A stretch of 64,000 bases of DNA from UBA1181 sp963648205 (GTDB lineage: Bacteria; Bacteroidota; Bacteroidia; Bacteroidales; Paludibacteraceae): assembly GCA_963648205.1 (NCBI GenBank), contig CAVJCT010000038.1, positions 6,482-70,481 on the forward strand. Reading direction: 5' to 3'. The translations under genes and the position numbers were made by a program. Within the stretch, counting starts at the first letter, position 1; each line of letters begins with the position of its first letter. The notes under the pieces are model-generated. The model saw only the letters and a program-made list of their open reading frames with translations, did not search any database and had not been told where the DNA came from. Of the stretch, positions 1 through 9,216 are shown in pieces.

Positions 1-117
1 TTCATCAAGTTTGGCTCACGTGTCGACCTCTATTTGCCTTTAGACGCTGAGATTCTTGTGGACATGAAACAGACAGTCCGCGGAAACAAAACCGTCATCG
101 CAAGGTTAAAAAAATAA
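1..117 (+). CDS. psd: Phosphatidylserine decarboxylase, C-terminal end (partial)
   Basis: The first 38 codons are an open frame ending in TAA at 115-117. The peptide begins FIKFGSRVDLYLPLDAEI, which matches the conserved C-terminal end of phosphatidylserine decarboxylase proenzyme, downstream of the autocleavage site that forms the pyruvoyl group. The enzyme converts phosphatidylserine to phosphatidylethanolamine at the inner membrane. The next gene, 79 bp downstream on the same strand, is phosphatidylserine synthase, the preceding step of the pathway, and this supports the assignment. The rest of the gene lies outside the window. Confidence 0.85.
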   Translation, partial: FIKFGSRVDLYLPLDAEILVDMKQTVRGNKTVIARLKK

Positions 118-196
118 AACACAATCGACTTTTCTGACGAATTGTGTCTCATATTGCAGTTTCATTCGTAAATTGCACAATTAAAAATTAGTCTCA

Positions 197-916
197 ATGG
201 GAATCAGAAAGCACATACCAAACACCATCACGTGTTTGAATCTTTTCTCGGGAAGCATCGCCTCAGTAATGGCCTTTAAAGGTTTCACTTTTTACGCCCT
301 GCTGTTCATCCTCTTAGCTGCCGTATTCGACTTTTTCGACGGTTTGTCTGCACGAGCATTGCATGTTTCCTCTCCCATTGGCAAAGAATTAGACTCTTTG
401 GCAGATATGGTCAGTTTCGGCTTCGCTCCGAGTGTCGTCATCTATACGCAACTCACCCTCTGCGATATGCCTGGAAAAGTCCACTGTTTTCTGCCTTTCA
501 TTGCCTTTTTGATTGCAGCCTTTTCTGCCTTGAGATTGGCTAAATTCAACTTAGACGAACGTCAAACTTGCTCCTTCATCGGGTTGGCAACTCCTGCCAA
601 CGCACTTTTCTTCGTAGGCTTGATCGCCACGACAGACCCTCTGATGCCAGTCGCAAGTTACATCGACCGTGGGTGGTTTGGCTTCTTGTTCAACCCTTAC
701 GTTGTCGTTGTGTTAATCATCATCTTCAGCTATCTGTTGATTTCTGAAATACCAATGTTCTCGTTGAAATTCAAATCGCTCAAATGGAGTGATAACAAAA
801 TACGATTCATATTCCTCGGCATCGACATCATCTTGCTCGCAGCACTTCAGTTGGTAGCCTTGCCATTTATCATCCTTGTTTATTTACTTCTCAGCGTTAC
901 CGCATACAAGGAGTAG
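197..916 (+). CDS. pssA: CDP-diacylglycerol--serine O-phosphatidyltransferase
   Basis: A 239-aa integral membrane protein of the CDP-alcohol phosphatidyltransferase family. The family signature DGx2ARx8Gx3Dx3D is complete near residues 46-67 (DGLSAR, then G, D and D at the expected spacing), which carries the metal-binding aspartates. At least six hydrophobic segments follow. It makes phosphatidylserine from CDP-diacylglycerol and serine, and the product feeds the Psd enzyme whose gene ends just upstream. Length is normal for the short (type II) PssA family. The start fits the family N-terminus (MGIRKHIPNTITCLNL). Confidence 0.93.
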   Translation: MGIRKHIPNTITCLNLFSGSIASVMAFKGFTFYALLFILLAAVFDFFDGLSARALHVSSPIGKELDSLADMVSFGFAPSVVIYTQLTLCDMPGKVHCFLPFIAFLIAAFSALRLAKFNLDERQTCSFIGLATPANALFFVGLIATTDPLMPVASYIDRGWFGFLFNPYVVVVLIIIFSYLLISEIPMFSLKFKSLKWSDNKIRFIFLGIDIILLAALQLVALPFIILVYLLLSVTAYKE

Positions 917-944
917 GCGACACTGAGCATTTTCTGCCAAATCT

Positions 945-2717
945 ATGAGTTTTTGGAAGTCTTTTTTTGCGTCTTTATTAGCAATTTTTGTTTCTGGCGT
1001 CATCTTTTTCATTGGCTCGATTGTCGCCATTTGCTTTCTCGTTGCCATCTTCTCATCCGATGATACAAGGACCGTTCAAGAGAACACCGTTTTGACCATC
1101 TCTTTGGAAGGTGAGTTGATAGACCATTCTCAAGAAGATATTTACAACACGATTTTAGACGAAGACATCACGCCCTCTTTGGAAGCCATCGTAGGAGCGA
1201 TCAAACAAGCAGAGAAAGACTCTCTCATCAAAGGTATCTTCATCAAACCAGGCATCCTCTCAACAGGCTACGGTTCGGTAGAAGAGATAAGAAAAGCATT
1301 GAAACATTTCAAAGAAACCACGGGAAAGCCCATCATCGCCTACTCTGGCAAATATTCGCAAGGCAACTACTATGTTGCCTCCATAGCCGATTCCATCTAC
1401 CTCAACCCTATCGGCGCAGTGGATTTTCGAGGCATTGCCACCTCTTCTATGTTCTACAAGTCGCTTTTAGACACTTTAGGCATCGACATGCAGGTGATCA
1501 AGATGGGAACCTACAAATCATACGGAGAAATGTACACCAGTGATACAATGACTGCTGCCAACAGAGAGCAAAAAGAGCAACTTGTCAACTCACTCTGGAC
1601 TGAACTCAAAAAAGACATTTCCGAATCAAGGAATCTCTCCAACGACGAACTCGACACCATCGCCAACAGCATGCTCATCTACCGCACTCCACAAGAGGTG
1701 TTGGAGACAGGCTTAATTGACGGACTCAAATATGCTGACGAAGTAGAATCCGTTTTCAAAAATCTAATCGGAATCTCCGAGGATGAGGACATGAACTACA
1801 TTAGCGTAACCGACTATTGGAATGGCAGTTACGACGGTTCTGACGAAAGCACAACTGAAACTGACCAGATTGCGGTTCTCTACGCAGAAGGCGAAATTGA
1901 CAATGGTTCGACCACAGGATTAAGTTCTTCTAAAACCATCAAACAACTGAAGCAATTGGAAGAAGACAGCACCGTAAAGGCTGTTGTCGTGCGTGTCAAC
2001 TCACCAGGTGGAAGTGCCTACGGTGCAGAGCAGATGTGGCACGCCATAAACCGTTTAAAATCCGTCAAACCAGTGGTTATCAGTATGGGCGATTATGCTG
2101 CGTCGGGAGGCTACTATATGTCTGTCGCAGCCGACCATATCTTTGCCGAGAGCAAAACCATCACAGGTTCTATCGGTGTGTTCTGCGTCATTCCAAACAT
2201 TTCAAAATTGACTCATAAATTAGGTATTCACCAAGAATTTGTGAAGACGAACGCCAACGCCGACATTCTCTCTACCCTTCTCCAACCTCTCACCGACGAG
2301 GAGAAAGAGGTACTTCAAAGTCACGTTGGAAGTGTCTACAACACCTTCTTAGACCGTGTTGAGGCAGGCAGACCGAACCTGACAAGAGACGAGATAGAGA
2401 ATTTGGCAGAAGGTCGTGTATGGAGCGGTGTAGACGCACTCCACAACGGTCTCGTTGACGAATTGGGAACGTTAGACGATGCCATCCACTATGCTGCTCA
2501 AGAAGCCCAATTAGGCTCTTCCTACAGTGTTTACACCTACCCAGAAGCAGAAGATTGGTGGAAGCAGATGAAACAGTTGCCCAATATCGGTTACGAAAAG
2601 ATCAAAGCCACCCTCTTCCCATCAAAAGTACTCTCGTGGGAACAAAATTTGATTCTCCGTTTGCAAAATTTAGATCACGACCAGATGATTATGCCTTACG
2701 AAATGATGGTAAGATAG
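945..2717 (+). CDS. sppA: Signal peptide peptidase SppA, 67-kDa type
   Basis: A 590-aa membrane-anchored serine protease with one N-terminal membrane segment (about residues 5-35) and two tandem peptidase S49 domains. The catalytic lysine is K191 in the first domain (GTYKSYGE) and the nucleophile is S387 in the second (YAASGGYY), the same arrangement as the Lys/Ser dyad split over two domains in E. coli SppA. The segment VRVNSPGGSAYG is also typical. It degrades cleaved signal peptides in the inner membrane. It starts 28 bp after pssA and is probably co-transcribed with it; a histidine kinase gene follows 34 bp downstream. Confidence 0.93.
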   Translation: MSFWKSFFASLLAIFVSGVIFFIGSIVAICFLVAIFSSDDTRTVQENTVLTISLEGELIDHSQEDIYNTILDEDITPSLEAIVGAIKQAEKDSLIKGIFIKPGILSTGYGSVEEIRKALKHFKETTGKPIIAYSGKYSQGNYYVASIADSIYLNPIGAVDFRGIATSSMFYKSLLDTLGIDMQVIKMGTYKSYGEMYTSDTMTAANREQKEQLVNSLWTELKKDISESRNLSNDELDTIANSMLIYRTPQEVLETGLIDGLKYADEVESVFKNLIGISEDEDMNYISVTDYWNGSYDGSDESTTETDQIAVLYAEGEIDNGSTTGLSSSKTIKQLKQLEEDSTVKAVVVRVNSPGGSAYGAEQMWHAINRLKSVKPVVISMGDYAASGGYYMSVAADHIFAESKTITGSIGVFCVIPNISKLTHKLGIHQEFVKTNANADILSTLLQPLTDEEKEVLQSHVGSVYNTFLDRVEAGRPNLTRDEIENLAEGRVWSGVDALHNGLVDELGTLDDAIHYAAQEAQLGSSYSVYTYPEAEDWWKQMKQLPNIGYEKIKATLFPSKVLSWEQNLILRLQNLDHDQMIMPYEMMVR

Positions 2718-2751
2718 CAATTCTTCCTTTCATTTTTTTATATTTGCAAGT

Positions 2752-4275
2752 ATGAAAAAATGGATGATTGTTGTCTTGACCATTGTAATGGCAGTTTCCT
2801 TTTTCAGTCTGATTGGCTTGCAGGCTTACTACCTCAAACTCAACGTAGACATGCGAGCAGACCAATTCAGCGAAGAGGTGAAACGCTCCCTCTATGAAGT
2901 CGCCAAACTTTTAGAGGAAGAGGAGACTATGCAATACCTCAACAAGAACCTTTCTACCCCTTCACAACGCACTCGCATCACCACCAAATCGTCCGTCTTC
3001 CTGACCAACGAAGAGGAACAGATGCAACAACTCAAAACAATTGGCGACTCCGTCAAAAAATACTCCACCGTGCGTGTGAAACCCAACGTCTTCATCTCAA
3101 TGAAGCATGGGTCAAACTCCATCTTAGAGTCGTCTAAGATTATCCAAAACAAACTGAAAGAGCGTTTCTTGCACAACCGTGCTTTGCTCGACGATATTCT
3201 CATCCGTTTGTTGAGCGAAACCTACATCAAACCAATCGAAGAGCGTGTAGACTTTGCCCTACTCAACGAATTGATAGACAAGGGATTCGAGAACAATGGC
3301 ATCAATGCGAGACACTATTTCTGCGTGATCAACAACGAAGGGAAGGAAGTCTACCGCAGTGCCAATTTCGACGATGAGGCGACAGACATGGAGAGTTATT
3401 CTCAACTGCTCTTCCCGAACGACCCAGCACCGCAAGCCAACTACTTGAAGGTCTTTCTGCCAACCACGCAGAAATTCATCACCTCGAGCAGTCTTTTCTT
3501 GCCCTCTGCCATCTTCACGGGATTGCTACTCTTCACATTCATCTTCTCGCTCATCATCATCTCGCAGCAAAAGAGACTTTCTGAGATGCGCACCGACTTC
3601 ATGAACAATATGACGCACGAGTTGAAGACCCCAGTCTCCACCATCTCGCTTGCCGCCCAAATGCTCAACGACGACGGTGTAACGAAGAGTCAAGAAATGA
3701 TTGGCCACCTCAGCAAAACCATCAAAGACGAGACAAAACGACTCTCGCAGCAGATAGACAAAGTGCTGCAAATGTCCATTTTTGAGAAAGAAAGCAGTGC
3801 GCTGAAACTCCAAGAGATGGACATCAACGAGTTGATACTCACCATAGCCGGAACGTTCGCCATCAAGGTGGAAAACACAGGCGGCGACATCCAAACGGAG
3901 TTAGACGCTGAAAATGCCATTGCCAACGTCGACGAAGTACATTTCACCAACATCATCTATAATCTGATGGACAACGCCGTGAAATACTCAAACGGACCAC
4001 TCATTTTGCGACTAAAAACATGGAACGAGAAAAAAAAGTTGTTCATTTCGATAGAAGATAATGGAATCGGAATCAAGAAAAACAATTTAAAACGTATATT
4101 TGATAAATTTTACCGCGTACCGACAGGCAGCATTCACAATGTGAAAGGATTCGGATTGGGATTAGCATACGTCAAGAAGGTCGTACAAGACCATAAAGGG
4201 ACGATAAAGGTAGAAAGTGAGTTTAACAAGGGAACGAAATTTATCATTTCGATACCACAAAAACAGAACAAATAG
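2752..4275 (+). CDS. Sensor histidine kinase (RprX-like)
   Basis: A 507-aa transmembrane sensor kinase. Membrane segments lie at about residues 5-27 and 247-270, enclosing a roughly 220-residue periplasmic sensor region with no domain that I recognise. The phosphoacceptor is H289 in NNMTHELKTP. The HATPase domain has an N box (NLMDNAVKYS), a G1 box (EDNGIGI) and a G2 box (GFGLGLAYV). The adjacent response regulator gene starts 23 bp downstream and is its presumed partner. Bacteroides RprX/RprY is the closest named pair that I know. The signal is unknown. Confidence 0.88.
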   Translation: MKKWMIVVLTIVMAVSFFSLIGLQAYYLKLNVDMRADQFSEEVKRSLYEVAKLLEEEETMQYLNKNLSTPSQRTRITTKSSVFLTNEEEQMQQLKTIGDSVKKYSTVRVKPNVFISMKHGSNSILESSKIIQNKLKERFLHNRALLDDILIRLLSETYIKPIEERVDFALLNELIDKGFENNGINARHYFCVINNEGKEVYRSANFDDEATDMESYSQLLFPNDPAPQANYLKVFLPTTQKFITSSSLFLPSAIFTGLLLFTFIFSLIIISQQKRLSEMRTDFMNNMTHELKTPVSTISLAAQMLNDDGVTKSQEMIGHLSKTIKDETKRLSQQIDKVLQMSIFEKESSALKLQEMDINELILTIAGTFAIKVENTGGDIQTELDAENAIANVDEVHFTNIIYNLMDNAVKYSNGPLILRLKTWNEKKKLFISIEDNGIGIKKNNLKRIFDKFYRVPTGSIHNVKGFGLGLAYVKKVVQDHKGTIKVESEFNKGTKFIISIPQKQNK

Positions 4276-4297
4276 GAACAAAATAACAATAACGAAT

Positions 4298-5014
4298 ATG
4301 GACGAAAAAACAAGAATACTACTCTGTGAGGACGACCAAAATCTTGGTATGCTTCTTCGCGAATACTTACAAGCAAAGAACTATCTGACAGACCTCATGC
4401 CCGATGGCGAAGCTGGTTATAAAGCATTTATGAAAGAGACGTACGACATCTGCGTGTTCGACGTCATGATGCCGAAGAAGGACGGATTCACCCTCGCCCA
4501 AGAGATTCGCCAAGTGAACACGGAAGTGCCAATTCTCTTCCTCTCTGCCAAGACATTGAAGAATGACATCTTGGAGGGCTTCAGAATCGGTGCAGACGAC
4601 TATATCACCAAGCCATTCAGTATGGAAGAGTTGCTCCTCCGTATTGAGGCTATTTTGCGCCGTGTGAAGGGCAAAAAGGTGAAAGAGGAGACAGTATTCC
4701 AGATGGGTAAGATTCTCTTCGACAAGCAAAAACAGCAGTTGGTTATCAATGACGAGATTGTCAAGTTGACCACCAAAGAGTCGGAGTTGCTCGCCCTTCT
4801 CTGCGCCCACGCCAACGACGTGTTGGAGCGTAACCACGCCCTCCGCACCATCTGGGACGAGGACAACTACTTCAACGCCCGCAGTATGGACGTCTACATC
4901 ACCAAACTCCGAAAACTGCTCAAAGCCGACCCAGAAGTCGAAATCATGAACGTCCACGGCAAAGGCTACAAAATCATCTATCCGAACTCGGAGAAGAGCG
5001 AGGGGGGTGAGTAA
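4298..5014 (+). CDS. OmpR/PhoB-family response regulator (RprY-like)
   Basis: A 238-aa response regulator. The receiver domain has the acidic pair (CEDDQ), the phosphorylated aspartate D55 (VFDVMMP), a conserved Ser (FLSAKT) and Lys (ITKPFS). A winged-helix trans_reg_C domain occupies about residues 130-230 and ends in the typical VHGKGYKI motif. An in-frame ATG lies 81 nt upstream at 4217, but it is inside the kinase gene and would add a non-conserved basic tail, so ATG 4298, 22 bp past the kinase stop, is chosen. It probably acts with the upstream kinase. Confidence 0.92.
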   Translation: MDEKTRILLCEDDQNLGMLLREYLQAKNYLTDLMPDGEAGYKAFMKETYDICVFDVMMPKKDGFTLAQEIRQVNTEVPILFLSAKTLKNDILEGFRIGADDYITKPFSMEELLLRIEAILRRVKGKKVKEETVFQMGKILFDKQKQQLVINDEIVKLTTKESELLALLCAHANDVLERNHALRTIWDEDNYFNARSMDVYITKLRKLLKADPEVEIMNVHGKGYKIIYPNSEKSEGGE

Positions 5015-5038
5015 GAACTCAGGAAGCCACGATAAAAA

Positions 5039-5072
5039 AAATCCCAGCGAAGAATAAACTCCACTGGGATTT
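5039..5072. terminator. Bidirectional terminator between response regulator and punA
   Basis: An inverted repeat AAATCCCAG (5039-5047) / CTGGGATTT (5064-5072) with a 16-nt loop is followed by a run of T at 5075-5080 and preceded by a run of A on the plus strand. It therefore can terminate both the plus-strand regulator operon and the minus-strand punA transcript, which converge here. Confidence 0.75.
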
Positions 5073-5095
5073 ACTTTTTTATATTTCTTCAATGC

Positions 5096-5938
5096 CTACA
5101 TCACGCTTCCACAATACTTCACCATCTCCGTAAACAACGTTGCCAATTTGTCTTGTGCCAGAAGAGTGTTTTGCTGCACTTCCTCATGGGTTACGTTGCT
5201 GAGGTTGGCATCACAACCGACGTTGGAGATGACAGAGACTCCAAAGACGGACAAACCTGCGTGATTTGCCACAATGACCTCTGGAACAGTCGACATTCCA
5301 CATGAATCGCCTCCGATAATGCGGAAATAGCGATACTCAGCGAGCGTTTCAAAGGTTGGTCCTTGCGTACCAACATACACGCCTTTTTTGAGGTTGAGGT
5401 TGCATTTCTTACTGATTTCCTCGGCTGCCACAATCAACTTCTTATCGTACGCATTACTCATATCTGGGAAGCGTGTACCCAACTCCTCAATGTTTGGTCC
5501 GTGCAGTGGATGCTCAGGGAAAAGATTGATATGATCTTTGATAATCATCACATCGCCAGGGATATAGTCGGGATTCAAGCCACCTGCCGCATTAGACACC
5601 ATCACCACTTGCACACCCAACGCTTTCATCACACGAATCGGGAAGGTAATGTCTTGCATTGAGTAGCCCTCGTAGTAGTGCAGACGGCCCTGCATTGCCA
5701 TCACCTCTACCCCTTCCAAGCGTCCGAAGAGCAGTTTGCCAGAGTGCCCCTGCACCGTACTCGTCTTGAAATGAGGAATTTCCTGATATGGAATCGTATC
5801 AACAACATCTATTTTTTTAGCAAAATCGCCTAAGCCAGTGCCTAAGACAATAGCGATCTTTGGCTTCAAGGCTGTCTTCGTCATCAAAAAATCACGCGCC
5901 TCATTGATCGCCTTTAAAAGGTCAAAATTTGCATTCAT
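5096..5938 (-). CDS. punA: Purine-nucleoside phosphorylase (trimeric PNP family)
   Basis: A 280-aa cytosolic enzyme that phosphorolyses inosine and guanosine to the free base and ribose-1-phosphate for purine salvage. It has the phosphate-binding start IVLGTGLG, the QGRLHYYEG motif, the conserved SNAAGGLNPDY segment, and the base-recognition region GTQGPTFETLAEYR followed by GMSTVPEVIVANH. Length is normal for the low-molecular-mass trimeric class (PunA/XapA type). It is the second gene of a minus-strand pair, 19 bp after lpxK, and ends at the shared bidirectional terminator. Confidence 0.93.
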   Translation of the reverse strand: MNANFDLLKAINEARDFLMTKTALKPKIAIVLGTGLGDFAKKIDVVDTIPYQEIPHFKTSTVQGHSGKLLFGRLEGVEVMAMQGRLHYYEGYSMQDITFPIRVMKALGVQVVMVSNAAGGLNPDYIPGDVMIIKDHINLFPEHPLHGPNIEELGTRFPDMSNAYDKKLIVAAEEISKKCNLNLKKGVYVGTQGPTFETLAEYRYFRIIGGDSCGMSTVPEVIVANHAGLSVFGVSVISNVGCDANLSNVTHEEVQQNTLLAQDKLATLFTEMVKYCGSVM

Positions 5939-5957
5939 GGTATTACGTTTTTAATTG

Positions 5958-7100
5958 TTATTCATTATTAGATTTCTTCTCAGCATCCAAAAGTTGAGAG
6001 AAATATTTGTTTTTCCTTAAGAAACTATGAATCTTCATATTAAACTCCTCCCCTTCCTCTTTTAAGAACTTGATTTGCAATGGAATATAGAAGATATACG
6101 CTTTCAAACTCTCTGGGAAAAGATTGGAATTTTTGAGTCGAACGGCATCCTTCTCCGTCGTCAAAATGATTTTCTTCGGATTAGTGATTGCATTGAAAGT
6201 CTTCTCGATCTCCACCATATCCGACTTCTTGAACGTATGATGGTCGGCATAATTGAGCGAGGCAACCTCATTCACCAAGGTATGAACATAATCTTCAAAT
6301 GGTTTCGGAGCAGCAATACCTGTGAGAGTAAGTACCGTTGTGTCCGATGTCAAATCACAAGAAGAGCCTTGAAAAACAGGCTGAGGCTCGTCGTATGCAA
6401 GAGACGAGAAGTAGAGAGCCTGATAAGGATAGAGTTTCAGATTTTTCCGAATGATACGAAACTCAATCGACTGCAAGTTTGTCGGACATTTCGTCAGCAC
6501 GACAATATCCGCACGCACAGTCGAAGAGATAGGTTCACGCAAATTACCCACAGGAAGCAAATGATCTTCCGTAATCATTCGATTATAATCAATCAGCAAG
6601 ATGTTGAGGTCAGGAGAAACATAGCGGTGTTGATAAGCATCGTCGAGGATGATGATGTCGGGACGATTGAAAGCCTCTTTCTGCATTTTCGCGATTCCCC
6701 GTGTGCGTTTCGCATCAACGGCAACCATAATATCAGGAAATTTTGATTTCACCTGATAAGGTTCATCTCCTATCGTAGCAGGAGTCGATTTTTCATCTGC
6801 CAACTGAAAACCCTTCGTCTTCCGTTTATAACCCCGAGAGAGAAAACCAACGTGAAAATCCTCTTTCAGAAGTCGAATAATATATTCAGAGAAAGGCGTT
6901 TTTCCCGTTCCACCCACGGTAATATTACCAATTGAGACGATAGGAATCTCAAACTTTTTAGAGGGCAAAATTTCCCAATCGAAAAGGACATTACGAAGGG
7001 TAACAACCAATCCATAGACTGCAGCGAAGGGCCAGAGGAGAATCCTCAAAAAAAGTGGTTTTTCATTTCTCATAATCGGAGACATAATGAGATTTGACAA
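5958..7100 (-). CDS. lpxK: Tetraacyldisaccharide 4'-kinase
   Basis: A 380-aa membrane-associated kinase that phosphorylates the 4' position of the lipid A disaccharide precursor. The N-terminus has a hydrophobic anchor (about residues 17-38) and the P-loop VGGTGKT is near residue 63. The segments SRGYKRKTKG, GDEPYQ and ILDDAYQHR are characteristic of LpxK. Internal ATGs at codons 6 and 10 are alternative starts. It is expressed from a recognisable promoter at 7142-7172 and is probably co-transcribed with punA. Confidence 0.93.
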   Translation of the reverse strand: MSNLIMSPIMRNEKPLFLRILLWPFAAVYGLVVTLRNVLFDWEILPSKKFEIPIVSIGNITVGGTGKTPFSEYIIRLLKEDFHVGFLSRGYKRKTKGFQLADEKSTPATIGDEPYQVKSKFPDIMVAVDAKRTRGIAKMQKEAFNRPDIIILDDAYQHRYVSPDLNILLIDYNRMITEDHLLPVGNLREPISSTVRADIVVLTKCPTNLQSIEFRIIRKNLKLYPYQALYFSSLAYDEPQPVFQGSSCDLTSDTTVLTLTGIAAPKPFEDYVHTLVNEVASLNYADHHTFKKSDMVEIEKTFNAITNPKKIILTTEKDAVRLKNSNLFPESLKAYIFYIPLQIKFLKEEGEEFNMKIHSFLRKNKYFSQLLDAEKKSNNE

Positions 7101-7141
7101 TCAAGACACGCGCTTGTAACTCAAGCACCGTTAAGGACTTA

Positions 7142-7172
7142 TAAATTTAGTCATATATTTAACGTATGCAAA
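7142..7172 (-). promoter_or_regulatory. Promoter of lpxK-punA
   Basis: On the minus strand, TTTG (7172-7169) is followed by a 19-bp spacer and TAAATTTA (7149-7142). This fits the Bacteroidota primary sigma consensus TTTG-N19-21-TAnnTTTG except for the last base. It lies about 40 bp upstream of the lpxK start. Confidence 0.6.
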
Positions 7173-7261
7173 AGAAAATGTGAAAAAAGGTAAAATCTTC
7201 AGCAAGAAATGTGAAAAATAGATGTTATACAACACAATTAGCAGATAAAGTTCTACGATTG

Positions 7262-7292
7262 TTTGTGAAATCAAAAAAAAGACGTACCTTTG
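7262..7292 (+). promoter_or_regulatory. Promoter of rimP-nusA-infB-cvpA
   Basis: TTTG at 7262-7265, a 19-bp spacer, then TACCTTTG at 7285-7292, an exact match to the Bacteroidota TTTG-N19-TAnnTTTG promoter. Transcription would begin at about 7297-7300, leaving a 5' leader of about 90 nt before rimP that contains the hairpin at 7318-7341. Confidence 0.75.
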
Positions 7293-7317
7293 TAACGTAA
7301 GGTTGAAATCGGGATGG

Positions 7318-7346
7318 ATGGGGGCTTGCGGAAGTCTCCATTTTTT
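7318..7346 (+). terminator. Leader terminator/attenuator hairpin upstream of rimP
   Basis: ATGGGGGCTT (7318-7327) pairs with AAGTCTCCAT (7332-7341) over ten base pairs, including two G-U pairs, around a GCGG tetraloop. The hairpin runs directly into six T residues (7341-7346). This is the shape of an intrinsic terminator, yet it sits only about 20 nt after the predicted transcription start and 46 nt before the rimP start codon. It may act as an attenuator or release a short RNA. Confidence 0.7.
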
Positions 7347-7391
7347 GTGTTTTGAAGCCGAACAGAAACAAAGTCAAACAAAAAAGACCAA

Positions 7392-7859
7392 ATGATAGAA
7401 GAGAAGAAAATCTATGAGATAGTTGAGGAGTGCATTGCAGATACTCCCTATTTCTTAGTGGGAGTAGAAGTGAGTGCAGACAATGTGATATCTGTGGAGA
7501 TAGACTCTGAAGAGAGCGTCTCGTTAGACTATTGCATAGAACTCTCGAAGAAAATAGAGTCGAAGTTAGACCGAGATCAAGAAGATTTCGAGTTGAACGT
7601 AGGCTCAGCCGGACTGACATCTCCATTCAAAGTACTTCGCCAATATAAGAAGTATGAAGGAAAGGAAGTGGAAGTTCAAGTGAAAAATGGTCCGAAATAT
7701 GTGGGCGTGTTGGTGAACGTGACGGAGAACGATTTCGGTGTTGAGACGACCAGAAAAGAGAAGAAAGAAGGAGAAAAGAAAAAAGTTGATGTTACAGAGG
7801 TGATAACGATAGCGTACGACCAAGTAGCGGAAGCAAAATATTCATTGAAATTTAAATAA
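7392..7859 (+). CDS. rimP: Ribosome maturation factor RimP
   Basis: A 155-aa protein of the RimP (DUF150) family needed for 30S subunit maturation. The conserved DYCIELSKKIE segment, the ELNVGSAGLTSPFK motif (equivalent to the family's EVSSPGxxRP region) and the C-terminal Sm-like fold with a YEGKEVEV strand are visible. It has a lysine-rich insertion near residues 122-136. It is the first gene of an operon with nusA 8 bp downstream, the usual bacterial arrangement. Confidence 0.92.
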   Translation: MIEEKKIYEIVEECIADTPYFLVGVEVSADNVISVEIDSEESVSLDYCIELSKKIESKLDRDQEDFELNVGSAGLTSPFKVLRQYKKYEGKEVEVQVKNGPKYVGVLVNVTENDFGVETTRKEKKEGEKKKVDVTEVITIAYDQVAEAKYSLKFK

Positions 7860-7867
7860 ACTAAAAT

Positions 7868-9199
7868 ATGGCAAGGCAAGAAGCAGTTAGTTTGAGTGAT
7901 ACCTTTGCAGAGTTCAAAGACCTCAAGAATATAGACAGAAGCACGATGGTGAGTGTCCTTGAGGACTCTTTCCGTAGTGTTATTGCTAAAATGTTTGGCA
8001 CAGATGAGAACTATGACATCATCATCAATCCAGACAAAGGCGATTTCGAGATTTACCGCAACCGTATGGTTGTTGAGGATGACGACTTTGAGGATGAAAA
8101 CACCGAGATTTCGTTGACAGATGCGCGCAAGATCGCAGACGACTTCGAGATTGGCGAGGAGGTAACAGACAAAGTAGACTTTGCTTCGTTTGGACGCCGT
8201 GCTGTATTGAATCTTCGTCAGACTTTGGCATCCAAGATTTTGGATTTACAGAAAGACACGCTCTATAATAAATATAAAGAGAAAGTCGGAACAATCGTAG
8301 TTGGTGAGGTTTACCAAGTATGGAAGAAAGAGATTTTGTTGTTAGACGATGAGAACAACGAGATGTTGCTTCCTAAGCAGGAGCAGATTCCTTCAGACTT
8401 CTACCGCAAGGGCGACACTGTAAGAGCCGTTGTAGCCAAGGTAGACAACCGCAACAACAATCCGAAGATCATTCTTTCAAGAACCTCTCCATTGTTCTTG
8501 CAGAGATTGTTTGAGTTGGAAGTGCCAGAGATCAACGACGGATTGATCACGATTCGCCGCATCGCACGTATTCCAGGAGAGCGCGCCAAGGTAGCAGTAG
8601 AGTCATACGATGAGCGTATTGACCCAGTAGGCGCATGTGTCGGAATGAAGGGATCACGTATCCACGGAATCGTGAGAGAGTTGAGAAATGAGAATATTGA
8701 TGTAATCAATTATACAAGCAACCCATCTTTGTTCATCTCGAGAGCGTTGAGTCCAGCGCGTATCTCTTCCATCCATGTGATTGAAGAGTATAAGAGAGCA
8801 GAGGTGTTCTTGCAACCAGAAGAAGTTTCGTTGGCTATCGGAAAGAGCGGAATGAACATTCGTTTGGCGGGAATGTTGACCGACTATCAGATTGAGGTGT
8901 TCCGCGATGTTGACGAGTCTATCGAGTCTGGAGATATCTTCTTGAATGAGTTCCTCGACGAGATCGAGCCATGGGTGATCGATACGTTGAAGGGAATTGG
9001 TTGTGACACTGCAAAGCAGGTTTTGAACATTCCTCGCGAAGAGTTGATCAGAAGAACTGATTTGGAAGAAGAGACAATCGACGATGTATTGCGTATTCTA
9101 AGTGCCGAATTTGAGGGATCCGAGAACGAGGAGCCAACAGAGCCAGCACAGGAGGATGAGAATCCTATTCAGGCAGAGAGTGAGGAAGAACAGAACTAA
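7868..9199 (+). CDS. nusA: Transcription termination/antitermination factor NusA
   Basis: A 443-aa RNA polymerase-associated factor that modulates pausing, termination and antitermination. The order is N-terminal RNAP-binding domain (about 1-125), S1 domain (about 135-200), and tandem KH domains (about 200-345) with CVGMKGSRIHGIVREL and AIGKSGMNIRLAGML as the KH signatures. A short acidic C-terminal tail (after about 415) replaces the two acidic repeats of the E. coli protein. It sits between rimP and infB as in most bacteria. Confidence 0.95.
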   Translation: MARQEAVSLSDTFAEFKDLKNIDRSTMVSVLEDSFRSVIAKMFGTDENYDIIINPDKGDFEIYRNRMVVEDDDFEDENTEISLTDARKIADDFEIGEEVTDKVDFASFGRRAVLNLRQTLASKILDLQKDTLYNKYKEKVGTIVVGEVYQVWKKEILLLDDENNEMLLPKQEQIPSDFYRKGDTVRAVVAKVDNRNNNPKIILSRTSPLFLQRLFELEVPEINDGLITIRRIARIPGERAKVAVESYDERIDPVGACVGMKGSRIHGIVRELRNENIDVINYTSNPSLFISRALSPARISSIHVIEEYKRAEVFLQPEEVSLAIGKSGMNIRLAGMLTDYQIEVFRDVDESIESGDIFLNEFLDEIEPWVIDTLKGIGCDTAKQVLNIPREELIRRTDLEEETIDDVLRILSAEFEGSENEEPTEPAQEDENPIQAESEEEQN

Positions 9200-9216
9200 A
9201 CAACTTAAAAGGTAAT

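Noticed and set aside
4217..4297. Upstream in-frame ATG that would extend the response regulator by 27 residues
   Set aside because: The extension overlaps the kinase gene and is basic and unconserved; receiver domains start just after ATG 4298.
4367..5092. 241-codon open frame on the minus strand opposite the response regulator gene
   Set aside because: It lies wholly opposite a well-conserved gene, its product is a low-complexity Val/His/Asp/Glu-rich chain typical of an antisense frame, and it shows no family motif.
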